A DNA stretch of 64,000 nt from Symbiodinium kawagutii (taxonomy: Eukaryota > Sar > Dinophyceae > Suessiales > Symbiodiniaceae): positions 97,004-161,003 of the forward strand of contig VSDK01015859.1 in NCBI GenBank assembly GCA_009767595.1, in the 5' to 3' direction. This document shows, one piece after another, positions 42,235-53,300 of this stretch. The stretch's first letter is position 1, and every line of letters starts with the position of its first letter. The position numbers and the translations under genes are program-made. The notes under the pieces are model-generated. The model worked only from the letters and a program-made list of their open reading frames with translations. It was not told the origin of the DNA and did no database searches.

Positions 42235-42405
42235 CCGGCCTCGAGGAGATGAAGGTGGGCCAACTGAGCTGCGTCCGCAGCGGCGCGCTGCCGCGGGAGG
42301 TGTTTAATCGGATCGCCGCGCGCGCGGGGGAGCAGTGGACCCAGAACTTGGTGCAGAAGGCGCCCGGGTCGCTGGTGCCATGGTGGGGCTTGGGAGCAGC
42401 TGAAG
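42235..42405 (+). CDS. Strong exon of an unidentified gene
   Basis: Acceptor CACTTCTCAG and donor GAAG|GTAACC. Peptides LEEMKVGQLSCVRSGALPRE, VFNRIAARAGEQWTQNLVQK and PGSLVPWWGLGAAEG. Strong G/C third positions in an AT-rich surround. Phase 1 in and out. Function unknown. Confidence 0.75.
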
Positions 42406-42424
42406 GTAACCAGGGAGGCGCTCG

Positions 42425-42560
42425 GATGGGAATGGTTCGTGACGATTAATGATGGTGAATGATGGTTAATGATGGTTAATGAATGGGAATGGGTGATGAT
42501 TAATGATGGTTAATGGTGGTTAATGATGGTGAATGATGGTTAAGGATGGTTGATGATGGT
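42425..42560. repeat. Degenerate GATGGTTAAT tandem repeat
   Basis: About 14 units of TGATGGTTAA; reverse complement of the CATCAACC unit elsewhere. Confidence 0.9.
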
Positions 42561-42983
42561 CAATGATGGTTAATGATAATGGGAATGGTTCGTGATGGTT
42601 GATGATGGGAGCAACATGTAGCAATTCATGATGGGTTCTGGTATTGAATACTGATGGAAATGCTTCGTGATGGTTAATGGCTGTGAACGAGCTGGATAGG
42701 TGGGAAATGGTGATGTTTAATGGTAATGATTGTGGATAAATCATGGTGAAGAATGTCATACAGACGGTTTTGAAAATTGTTGCCAAGGGTCAAGGGTCAA
42801 TGATGGTAGATACGAGTCGTCAGTTAATCACTGACGACGGTCTAAATCGGTTGAAACATGCTTGACGCTTTTGGACAATGATTGACACGTGGTTAGCAAT
42901 CAGCAATCAATGATTGTGATCAATGGCTGGTGCGTGGATGGAGGATATTGAGGAGATGTTGGTGGAAGATGGTATATAGTGGT

Positions 42984-42984
42984 T

Positions 42985-43050
<66 letters not shown>
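42984..43050. repeat. (GAT)n microsatellite
   Basis: About 21 tandem GAT/ATG triplets; the poly-Asp frame through it is not a supported gene. Confidence 0.97.
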
Positions 43051-43131
43051 TTTGCTGTAGAGAACGATCAAGTGCATGTGGTGGTTTTGGGATGTACTTG
43101 CGACTGTGTTACCTTCATGGCTTGGTAATGC

Positions 43132-43341
43132 ATGAAACCAAACCTGGACCTATTTGGCCTTCAAAACGCGATCGTGAGTATCATCTCACAAACAAACATC
43201 GGGGCAACGGTTGCCTCTCCCAATCCAATCGATTGTGAATCTTTTTCAATCGACAAGAATGGTTGGTGTGAGATCCTTGGTCCTAGCATGAAAGAGAACT
43301 TGAAACTGCCTCATCCCAGCAGCGATTTTCCAACACTGTGA
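43132..43341 (+). CDS. Open frame, 69 codons, uncertain
   Basis: Reads KPNLDLFGLQNAIVSIISQT, ASPNPIDCESFSIDKNGWCE and NLKLPHPSSDFPTL to a TGA. A TAA lies two codons upstream of the first ATG in the same frame. The peptide looks real, but no acceptor stands out. Confidence 0.4.
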   Translation: MKPNLDLFGLQNAIVSIISQTNIGATVASPNPIDCESFSIDKNGWCEILGPSMKENLKLPHPSSDFPTL

Positions 43342-43477
43342 TGGCCACTGACTGAATGTTTCGCTTTAAAAATTCTTGTTTTGCCGCTAACAAATAGCCA
43401 GCGCAAATAGAAGTACGTCCGATGTCCAGTCACAAACTGTTAAACAGGCTTGACGATTAGTTGCCCTTATCGTCAAT

Positions 43478-43583
43478 ATGGGTGTTTCTCAAGTCATAGG
43501 GATACCCTCAAATCATCCCATATTAACCATTTGTAGCAATAAACCAACCATTTTGGGAGGTTCATGAAAAGAAACCACCATAT
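43478..43583. mobile_element. F1 element
   Basis: TATGGGTGTTTCTCAAGTCATAGG ... AAAAGAAACCACCATATA; TA on each side. Confidence 0.7.
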
Positions 43584-43780
43584 ATGCCACCATGATTGTT
43601 GGATAGATCATCCAGTGTGATGTTTCATGTTGATTAAATCTGGCAACCCGTGGTTGTCGTTGTTGTTGTCATTGTCGTGGTGGTCGTCGTGGTTGCTGTT
43701 GCTGTTGTGGTTGCGTTGTTGCTGTTGTGGTTGTTCTTGTTAACTACCATTGATCACCATGGTTACCGTAATACATCGCA

Positions 43781-44003
43781 GTGGGTTAAAACCCTGTACC
43801 CCGGCTTCCCCTGTCATCAATAACTATTGTTTTCCCTATAGTTTGTTGGTGAACTTATCCCCAATAAAATTGGTTGGTTAACTGCTTGACCCAGCTCGCC
43901 ACATATAGCTGGTATATCCCCATCGTTGTTAGTTGTTATCCCCTATTATTACCCATCAACAAGCTAGTTAACAATTAGTTGGTTGGTTGACTGCTTGACC
44001 CAG
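43781..44003. mobile_element. Composite F3 (modules A and B)
   Basis: Module A runs GGTTAAAACCCTGTACCCC to GGTTGGTTAACTGCTTGACCCA. Module B runs TAGCTGGTATATCCCC to GGTTGACTGCTTGACCCA. The same A-B order occurs at 45712-45924 and inverted at 61562-61735. Both modules end in TTGACCCAGCTCGCC here. Confidence 0.65.
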
Positions 44004-44058
44004 CTCGCCACATATATTAAGCCTGGCTTAACCGTGGACTACCAACCGGTCGCGCCAG

Positions 44059-44192
44059 GAGGGGGAGTCCAAGAAGCTCTATTGGAACATGTGGTACGGT
44101 CCCGACATCATCCGTGGGCCCTCCGAGACCGGCCATGATTTCTACGTGGTGGAGGACAGGGCAGGGACACCCATGGAGAGATGCGGCTTGAT
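44059..44192 (+). CDS. Strong exon of an unidentified gene
   Basis: Acceptor CGCGCCAG, then KKLYWNMWYGPDIIRGPSET, GHDFYVVEDRAGTPME and a donor at GTAGCA, GAGAGA or none before TAG. The composition change against the surround is sharp. Another frame is open but less protein-like. Function unknown. Confidence 0.65.
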
Positions 44193-45711
44193 GTAGCACC
44201 AGCTGGTTCAGCAATTCAACAAGTCGCAACTGGTGGTTGATGAAATGAACTGTGATGTTGGGGATGGTTCATCGATAGTTGGTTCATGGTTAATTGAAGA
44301 GATTGGTAAGCATGCTGATTTTGTGTTGGTCGGATTGTCCTAAACCATTCAGCTGAGTTTTCCTGGTCGGAGGACTTGACCATGTGTTTTCAAGTTGTTC
44401 AGTGTCGTTTTTTGGGACGTGGGCAGGGGCATGATTGCCTGCAGTGTGCCACTGAGTGTGCCACTGAGTCTGCCACTGATATCATGGGGTGATATTTATG
44501 TTGCAGATAGTGATATACTATGTAGTATAGTGTAGACGATGATATACGTCCTACAAGTATCTATAGTTTTTCAGCATGCCTATCTCTACTTGTATCTGTA
44601 ACCTGGCAACTACATACTGCACTTAGTCAAATTGTGCAAATTTGTAATGAGATGGATCAGGAGATGTCCTAAGTTTTTCATGTTTCCGATATTTTCTGAT
44701 TTGCGGACAGTGCTGGGTAGGTTGCTATCCTAACTTTCCAGTACGGAACGGTCAAGTCGGAGGTTTCTTTTTTTCCGCATCACCCATCTTTCACTTTGTT
44801 GTATTCCTTTGTTGGTTTGGCCACTAAAATCTCGGCACTTGTTGTTGAATTGCGATTTGTTATTGGCAAAAGTAAGTGCCTTTGCTTGTTGGCCAAAGGA
44901 ACACAAAATGATACAAAATGGTTCAGCCCGCTTCATCGGTTTCCGAAATTTCCATTTTGCCATGCTGCCTTTGCAGGCTAAGCTATTTGTACATCTATCG
45001 TATAGAAATGTTTTCTTCCAAGTCCCATCCTTCCGTTTACCTGTGTGTCAATAGCTATGTCACAGGAAAGCAGTGACAAGACATAGTTCACACAAGCCCG
45101 CACCAGACTTGACTTTCAGTAAACAGGGTAGTGGCATCTTGTGACCTAATTCATCCTAATTCCTAATTCCGGCATATCTGCTTCATTGTGGTCTACCCTG
45201 AGTGCGACGTGATCCAGGATGCAAGTATTGAATTATCCAAGCGGCAAACAGTTTGGGCATGATCCAATGTCGCGTCCGCTCAGCCACCGAGCCTCTCATT
45301 TTACGGTGTGGTGAACAACGGAAACAAACAACAAGGGTCGATTAGTTGAATTAGGAATGATTAGTTCGGTTTGTCCTGACAAACAATCCTTATTGTAGCC
45401 GTTTTCAAGCACTCTGAACTTCAGAACCGTAGAAAACCATCATGAGTGATCATAATCAATCATGCTCAACAGTCATCAACTAGATTTGACCATCGCGGGT
45501 CAAACAAAATTGACCACAAATTGGTATCCCCTCGCCTTACAGTTACTTTTATGATAGGTAGCCAACCCCAGTCTCAACGAGCTGACTCTGGAGCTAAGTG
45601 GAAGGGTAGGGCCGCTTGAATGATTACTACCCAAAATAAAAGCCATAAAATGATGGTGGGTCATGGTCACTATTCAACCATTATTAATCATGCGAACTGG
45701 CCGTGAGTCAA
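44193..45711. other. Long intron
   Basis: No exon with support. A diverged inverted copy of the 'TTGTGACTGGGGTTGGTTACC' repeat lies at 45545-45605. Confidence 0.45.
45545..45605 (-). repeat. Repeat F7, inverted copy
   Basis: 'GGTAGCCAACCCCAGTCTCAACGAG' matches in reverse complement CTTGTTGCGACTGGGGTTGGGTACC at 48377 and CTCGTTGTGACTGGGGTTGGTTACC at 56007. Three dispersed copies of about 70 bases. Confidence 0.6.
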
Positions 45712-45924
45712 AACCCTTAGTTTGCCCGGTTCCCCTATCATTAACCAGCAAGTTTTCCCTATAGTTTGTTGGTGAACTTATCCCCCCATCAAATTGGTAG
45801 GTCAATATTAACCCATAGTTCGCTGGTATATATCCCCATCATTGTTAGTTGTTATCCCCTATTATTACCCAGCTTAACCAGCTAGAAATCACCATGAGTT
45901 GGTTGGTGAAACTGCTTGACCCAG
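45712..45924 (+). mobile_element. Composite F3 supplying the acceptor of exon 45925
   Basis: GAGTCAAAACCCTTAG ... GGTCAATATTAACCCA (module A), then GGTATATATCCCCATCATTG ... GTTGGTGAAACTGCTTGACCCAG (module B). The next base starts the coding exon. The exon's first bases CTCGCC also follow the other copies at 43781-44003, so the element family carries a short piece of exon-flank sequence. Confidence 0.6.
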
Positions 45925-46123
45925 CTCGCCAACTGGACCGGCGAGGCCGGGATCCAGGGCGGCGCTTGGCTCGGCTTCACCGCCTCCCCGCAGCGCCAGG
46001 ACAACTTGGGTTACGTGGGCGGCTTCGGGGACCTGCCGCTGGCGCGCTCCGGGGTGCTTGCTCCAAAGGACAGGCTGTGGCCAGCAGGGTCCTGCAGGGT
46101 CCCGCAGGGGCGGGGTCGGGGAG
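45925..46123 (+). CDS. Strong exon between two elements
   Basis: Acceptor TTGACCCAG (F3). Peptides LANWTGEAGIQGGAWLGFTA, SPQRQDNLGYVGGFGDLPLA and RSGVLAPKDRLW, with strong G/C third positions. It ends with donor G|GTGGGT at the start of an F2. After that intron (acceptor CCAACCAG) an AT-richer frame continues in phase for 70 codons (46347-46558; MRLCKNPRQLDLVRTCFTFP), which may or may not be exon. The peptide is glycine-rich; no family recognised. Confidence 0.7.
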
Positions 46124-46346
46124 GTGGGTTGGTTGGTTGGTTCTGTGTTTTTTGTTCATTTTCCGTAGTGGTTATTAACAAATGGCTATGGGTCAATATT
46201 AACCAACCAACCAATGGGGATAATAACCAAACAATAATAAGGGAAACAATGGTTCATGGTAGGGGAACCAGGGGTACAGGGTTTTGACCCACTGCCAAAT
46301 GGTTCGTTGACTCATATTTTGAATATTGGTTGAAACCTCCAACCAG
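46124..46346 (+). mobile_element. F2 element with an F3 nested inside
   Basis: F2 halves are GTGGGTTGGTTGGTTGG...GTTATTAACAAATGG and GGTTCGTTGACTCATATTTTG...GAAACCTCCAACCAG. Between them lies F3 (46188-46293; TGGGTCAATATTAACC ... GGGTTTTGACCCA), flanked on each side by a copy of AAATGG. The nested pair occupies the whole inferred intron. Confidence 0.7.
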
Positions 46347-46539
46347 CAATTGTCCATGATCACTTAATGTTGACCCAGAATTATATAATCCATCAATTCC
46401 ATAGGTTCACTGTGGTTATAAACCATTTAGTTTTTATGCAGATAACCAACAGTAATGGGTTAACTCAAATGAGGTTGTGTAAAAACCCCCGTCAATTAGA
46501 TTTAGTAAGGACATGCTTCACTTTTCCAAGCCGGCTTCC

Positions 46540-46900
46540 ATTCACTGTAAAACGATAAGGAATAAAAAAACGATAACAATCACAACATGGTTGAATTATG
46601 CCAGCAGCTTTTCAGATTTTTGGAGCATGTGGGTCCAAACCGACAACAAAACGATAACAAAAACGATAAGGAAATCTTTTCCAAATTAGACTTTCCACAC
46701 CAGTCCCTATTCGTATGAATTCTACTGGCTCTCCGCAGTGTCACCGCTATTATTGTTCAGCAGTGGGAAAGATCGGAAAAGCCTAACTATAGCGCGTAGA
46801 CTTTTATTGGCAGGGCGCGGTGTTTCTTGTGTTTCTGTTGAAAGGGTGGCCTGTTATCTTGTTGCGTTGTATTGTAAAACGATAAGGAATTAAAAAAAAC
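46540..46900. repeat. Dispersed AAAACGATAAGGAAT motif
   Basis: AAAACGATAAGGAA or close variants occur at least five times over 360 bases, with irregular spacing. Confidence 0.6.
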
Positions 46901-48576
46901 GATGAGGCAAAAAGGACGTCATTAGATATAAAACGGGGTTTTCTCACTCCCTCAACTGGTAGGGACAGTGTGTTGAGATGTGTGTTTTTGGATTGGTTGT
47001 TGATCATTGTTACTCTAAATTGTTGTATACGCTGTGATTGTTAGTCATGGATACAGGGTAGATACCAGTGGGTACATGTTTGTAAGTAATGTTCAAGTGG
47101 TTACTGTGCCACGGTTCTTAACTTTAATGTGCGTAGCAGTCCCAATCAACAAAAATGTATTAAAAACATTTAAAGACTCAATAATAACGGCTAAGTTGCT
47201 CCTTTTGTGTTTGAAGCTTGGAAGCAATTGTTGAAACTGTAACTGTGACTGCTGTGACTGATCGATTCGATGGTGAAGAACGGTCACTGATAGCTGATGA
47301 CACTGGTCCTTTGTGTTTGAAAGTAGTTGATGATGACGAATAAGGTGTGGTGAATGTCGAATAATGATCACATTCAGTGAATTGAACATACATGCAAGAT
47401 GGTTCAATGATGATTTAATCCTGGCTGAAAATGGGTGATGATGGAATGCGATTGCTGACCATTGTCAACAATTGATCTTGACAGTGGCCCAGGGCTAGCG
47501 GATTACAGAGCTGATTGATAGTAGTCCATGGTGCGCTTGAAACAGTTATGTGTTGGTAACAATGATAGGCTGATGTTGGGTAAGATTTGCTGATATCGGT
47601 TATTCAAGGTTGATCGTTGTTGGTATTGACTCGTGGTTTTTCATGCTTTGGAATGCTTTGCAACTGCTCGCAATACTTATTCATTTATTCTTCAAAACAG
47701 ATTGTTTGACATATTGCGCCCCAACCTGGACGTTTATCCACACCCATAATGAGGCACTGCAGCGGAGGATTTTGTGCCAGGTCAATATGTTTTGGAGACG
47801 CTAGGAAAACACTGTCTACGCGCACTGACTCGTAGTTTGGGATTGTAAGGTTTAGGATTTTAGAGTCTAGAGTTTAGGGTTTTAGGGTTTCTGTTGTTTG
47901 TTTGTAAACTTAGAAGATCAATAACGTTACAGCCCTGCGCAGGAAAGCGTAGGAAAAGGCCCCGTTGTCGAGTGCGGAGAAGCGTCTGTCGCGAAATGTT
48001 ATCTTTTGATTGTGGATGACAGAGACCATTGATTTTGGTGCTCGGCAAATTTCTACGTGGTAGAATATTCGAGCACTGGGAAAACTGATTTCAGCACTTA
48101 GAAATATTCTGATTCTAAGTGCTAGTTCAATACCGTAGTAATGATTCACAATCATGACTGCCACTAAATGATAAGGGTCACAGTTAACAATGGTTTCTGA
48201 CCTTCGTTTTCTATGATCATGGTGGACCTCAACACCCACCAGTTGAAATGATCATGTCTAGTATCGATCCAAATCCTGCCCTGTCCTCCTGCGGTCGACT
48301 TCTAAGCTCTCATTGGTGAATAACCAATACTAACGACAACTTTTCAATTACGATCAAAACCAGCTGTTTTCTACCCTTGTTGCGACTGGGGTTGGGTACC
48401 TATTGTAGCTCGGCAGTTGGAAGGTAAGTGCAATACTAACCATACATCAGCACTAACCAATACGATCCATCCTAAACGTTAAGCAATACTAACCATCCAT
48501 ATTTCATACAATACCCTTAAACCAACCCTACCCCAAAGTGATTCATCATTAGTCATTGATTAAACCATTTCCATAG
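46559..48576. other. Long intron or intergenic region
   Basis: Contains 'aaaacgataa' repeats at 46545-46900, a small TTTAGGG-like patch (47856-47895) and an F7 copy (48353-48425). Open frames at 47910-48239 and 47093-47407 are not supported. Confidence 0.45.
47856..47895. repeat. Short telomere-like TTTAGGG patch
   Basis: GAGTTTAGGGTTTTAGGGTTTC preceded by diverged GTTTAGGATTTTAGAG. It is the second interstitial telomere-like site in the window, in the opposite orientation to 12815-12995. Confidence 0.6.
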
Positions 48577-48685
48577 ATTACCCGGGTGCCTGGCGAAGGA
48601 TTTCCGGAGTTCAAGGCCTTTTTGGAACTAGAAAACCCTGAGAGGCGGGCGAAGCGGGGTTGGGGGCCCTGCTATGCTCGGCAGG
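48577..48685 (+). CDS. Strong exon
   Basis: Acceptor TTTCCATAG, then TRVPGEGFPEFKAFLELENP and RRAKRGWGPCYARQ, with a GA donor (CAGG|GAGAAG) or a nearby site. Phase 0 in. Function unknown. Confidence 0.65.
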
Positions 48686-49309
48686 GAGAAGATGGCAGCG
48701 GGGGGTTACACATAAACTTGATTTGTTGGGCAGTTGCATTTGTTTTACTCTGATTTGCATTGATTTCGGCAATATTTCTTGGTGAAACATTTCCAGCAGT
48801 GGTAAGATATACTGGCGGTTTGCCCTGTATTGAACTGCCCTCAAAAAGCTGGCCGAAGCAGCCAGCGTGACCCACCACACCAGGGTCACTGCGGTCACTG
48901 TGGGAGTTGAAACTCGCTGTAGGTATCCTGCATCCTCGAACAGCCAGGACTATTCATTGATATCAAAATGTAGAGTGTTAAACAACACTTGCGATCATAG
49001 CCATCAACCAGCATTGACCACCATTCATTGCCATCAACTATGAACTATAATTGACCAGCACCGGCCATCATGAACAGTCATGAACCTTCATTGAACATTG
49101 TAATTCATCATTGACCATCCATTGCCACCATTGACCATCACGAGTTTTCTGTTTGTTGACCATGAAGTTTAGCAATCACCTGCCACTGTCGACCATCAAC
49201 CATCATAAACCATCATTTACGACCATTGAGCATCATTAACCAACACCAAGGACCCATTGATCTTGCAATTTTTGACCATTAATCAACCATCACCAGCAAC
49301 CATCACCAG

Positions 49310-49368
49310 TCGGACTCCTAGGCTCTACGAAGAAATGGCAGCCCACTACAAACGCCAAGTGGCCGAGG
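49310..49368 (+). CDS. Short exon
   Basis: Acceptor CATCACCAG and donor GAGG|GTGAGA bracket RTPRLYEEMAAHYKRQVAE. Helical, charged. Phase 2 in, 1 out. Confidence 0.6.
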
Positions 49369-49989
49369 GTGAGAAGGCGCCGACATTGACTCCTGACAGC
49401 CTCAGAAACATATGGCCCATGCAGATGGTTAAAAGAACAGAATGAAATCTGATAATGAGGAGCTTTTCTGATACCTGGTACCAGATAATAAGGAAAATGA
49501 AACCCATGAATGTGGAGGAAGGAGAACAGCTGATAAAACTGATGATTATGAGAACCGCTGATAGGAAAACAATGGCCCATGATGAATGAGGAGGAGGAGG
49601 AAGGAGAACAGCTGATATAAAATCTAACAACCCTCACCGGTGGGAAAAACGATTAAAACCCATGATTCATAAATGTAAAACCTATGTTGATAACAATCAT
49701 GGAGTTTAACAGTCATGAAATGTATGAATCATCCCATGGGGTTGAATATTTTTGAGGCTTAAACCATTGCCATTATTATGACCATCATGGAGTCACCCTT
49801 GGGTCAACTAACCATTGAAAGCTGTTGACCATCGGTTTTGATGAGGCCGGGGATCCGCTATTTTTTGGTGACCATCAAGATGTTGATAATCATCATAGGG
49901 TTAGACACTTTTGGTGTGTTTGTTCATTGTTTTTGTTTCTGAAATTGGGGGTGATTCAAGCATCAGTAGTCCATCAAGTATCAAGCCAT

Positions 49990-50195
49990 TGTAATCAACC
50001 ATCAACCATCAATCATCAATCATCAACCATCAACCATCAATCATCAATCATCAACCATCAACCATCAATCATCAATCATCAACCATCAACCATCAATCAT
50101 CAATCATCAACCATCAACCATCAATCATCAACCATCAACCATCAATGATCAACCATCAGTCATCAATCATCAACCATCAATCAACATGAATCAAA
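49990..50195. repeat. CATCAACCATCAATCAT minisatellite
   Basis: Regular higher-order array of ATCAACCATCAACCATCAATCATCA, about 36 bases per unit, five units. Confidence 0.95.
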
Positions 50196-50276
50196 TACCA
50201 TCAACCGTCAATCCACACCATCAGCTCAGCATCAGCATCAGTTGACGGTTCTTCCTTCGCACTCTGCCCTCGGCAG

Positions 50277-50381
50277 GTCGTGGTTCTCTACTACCACCGC
50301 TCCGTGCGCGATGACAACGAGGATCGTCGCCTGGTGACGCTGCTGCGCCAGAAAGGCGTGGCCGGGGCCGGAGCCAAGTAG
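50277..50381 (+). CDS. Exon, possibly terminal
   Basis: Acceptor CCTCGGCAG, then VVVLYYHRSVRDDNEDRRLV and TLLRQKGVAGAGAK to a TAG. A GC donor (AAAG|GCGTGG) or a GT donor (GGC|GTGGCC) could end it earlier. Strong codon bias. Confidence 0.65.
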   Translation, partial: VVVLYYHRSVRDDNEDRRLVTLLRQKGVAGAGAK

Positions 50382-53300
50382 CTGAGCATTGGCGCCTGAG
50401 GATGGTGAATGGTGCAATGGTCATGAATGAATCACCATTAATGAGCCAAGTAGCTGAGCATTCATGAGCATTCATGAGCATTAGGCTGATGGTGAATGGT
50501 CATTAATGATAAAGCATACTCAACAGTGTCGTGCGGATATGCTGATGATCTGTACCTAAATCAGTGGGTTGTTGAAGTTCATGGTGAATTTGTGTTACCA
50601 TACTCGTGTGGATAAAGCCTTTGAATGTTGTGCTAACGTCGGTGAATGGTAAATGCTGAGCTTGGTGGTTAAACACAACCATTGATGGCGGTTGATGTTA
50701 AATGATGTACTGTAATCGGAGGTGAACATTATCAGCAGTGGTGAATGGTTGAAGTGTATATGGTCAATAACCAGAGGTTGGTGCTTGCAAAAACAGAAGC
50801 TAGCCTGATGATTAACTGGTGTTGACTTGCTGGTTAATAATATGGACCATGGATCATTTCCAATAAGCCTAAAAATGGATGTATGGACTGAACATACCAA
50901 CCAAGACTACTTTGGGTGTGTATACATATATATATATATATATATAAATATATACATATATATATATATAGTTAAATGGGATGTGCAGTAGGGGTACCAG
51001 GTACAAATCCACAGCCAGATAGGTTTAGGAATACTTGGCTCACTCAATACTGGTTTAGAAGTCTTAAGAACCTTGTTCATGAGCTCAAGCATGATCGCCA
51101 ATCATCCACACTTGGTGCATTGCACACCGATTATCCATGGTTCGCTGGTCAACACTTGTGTTTTTAGGCGAAAATCCATCAAGAAGCAAGAACCGATTGA
51201 CCTGGAATGAATTTCCCATATGTAGTTACTCATGATTGCGGTTTCTTCATTCCACACGATTAGCTGTTGATAATCCCAGACAGCACAGCAACCATGTTGG
51301 TTTCATCACGGGATTGATGTTTCCTTGCGGCCGATGGCTTGGCACGATGGGTGATCATGGAGGGTGACCATTGGCACTGGTGGAGAAGCAACGGTGGTTG
51401 CTAAGCATTGGTGGTTGATGATAGGTGACTAGCCCTTGGGATGCGTGATCACCCAGGGGATGGTTTCCAACGGATGAATTTAATGATTTCCATCCTGGAA
51501 AGCAGCCGGACACTACCGTAGAGATCGGGCATCCTTTCTGTGCGGAAACCATCCAACCTCCATTTGGGAGGCTTTGGCTGTTAGTTTCCGGGATGATGAT
51601 GGTGGTTGCTAACCGTTGGTATCGTTCACTGAGTTTCAAACCGCTGCTTTGTGTTGTTTCCGTGCGCAAACCACGGCAGTAACCTTGTATTATTAGCAGT
51701 TTAACTATGAACGCATCTAACAAGCGGCGACCTGGGAATAGTGTTAACCAAGCAAGAGGATTGTTTGGAATCAGTTTCATGTGGGTTGAGCCACAATTTC
51801 TATGGGAGAGGAAGACGGTGCCTGCTGTTTCAGCTTCAATGGGTCCGTTTTTCTGGGAAAATTGACTTGTGGAAAGCCGGCTGCGGCTTAACCACCTTGG
51901 TTAAAGCTGGCTTTCCAACGGTTGTGGATTCAGTCGATTCTTCCCACCAAGCGCATTTCCCGCCACCCCAAGGGCTGGTGGCTTCTTGCCTTGGCTGCCA
52001 GGTTTGATTCCGGTTCAGTTGCCAGATGAAAACGGTCCTCGAGACGATCAACCGAGGCGAACCCCATCAGTGTGGCTTTTACGGCTTTTACGGGCTTAAT
52101 TTATGGTATTTATAGGCCACAGTAATGAATAATATAGTTTTTGAATAGTATTTATACTATGGCTAATGAATAATTCTATAGATATTCATAGTATTCATTG
52201 GCCACAGTAGTGATGGTTCAGGATTATTGAATAGTTATATATATGTATATATGTTATTTTAGATTACATGGCCGCCATCTCAAAAGCGATCAACATTTTG
52301 GTTGTTATTGTTATTATCATCATGAAGCATGCAATGTCATGAACCATCATTGCGATTATATGATGACAGTCAATATTTTTTGATCATTTCCCAATTGTTG
52401 AACAATTGACTGATAATGACCATGACCATCAGCATCATTAAGCATTATTAAAGCAATCAATTGTATGACCCATCGCTGTATTAAATAAGCATCCTATTGA
52501 CAATAAAATAGTAATAATCAGTCATGATGGTTGTCAGGATCCTTGTCAATAGTTTACCGAATGATCGGCAACCACCACCACCATCATTAACCATTATATA
52601 AAAGCAATGCATTTAATGACATCAATTTGAACAATCAATAAACATCATTAGTCAATCAATGACTTAAGATAGTCAAATCATGTTTTGATCATGTTTCACC
52701 GTTATGAACGCACCATTACCGTAGTCATGGTCATCATCGCTGTCATTGACCATCAGTACTATCCATGGTCAATCATCATTACCCCAAACCAGAAATGACG
52801 TCCGTTGACCACAATTATGAGGCAGTCTTCTATAGTTTGCCACCATCATTAATCATCGGTACTGACCATCACCATGAACCGTCATTATCATTATTTTCCG
52901 CCAGCATGAACCATCCTTGATAGTATCATTGTTTTAGCTTAGTCATCATCACCAATACCACCATCATCATCATCATCATCATCATCATCAGGATATATCA
53001 TGATTACTATTTTCATTCATCATCATCACCATTATCATCACAGCTCATTGACCATTTCAAGCTTCCAAAGTTGCAGAATTCCAAACAACACCATCCTCAA
53101 CCATCATCTAATAGCAAAACGGAAATCCAAAAACCACAAAAATATAAAGCTATCCGAAAAACTCACGATGAAGTTGAAGCTTTTGACACCACTAGGTTGT
53201 CAGCTTGGTTAGTAGTACTATCGCCAGGTCACCCCAACCAATCATCACTACCAACTACCACGAGGTGATCCAACTAGCACTGGCAACTAGCACTATGTTC

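Noticed and set aside
42930..43238. Frame with a run of about 21 aspartates
   Set aside because: The run is a (GAT)n microsatellite, and the flanks lack splice sites or codon bias.
49990..50195. CRISPR array
   Set aside because: The units are simple tandem repeats without unique spacers, and the setting is eukaryotic.
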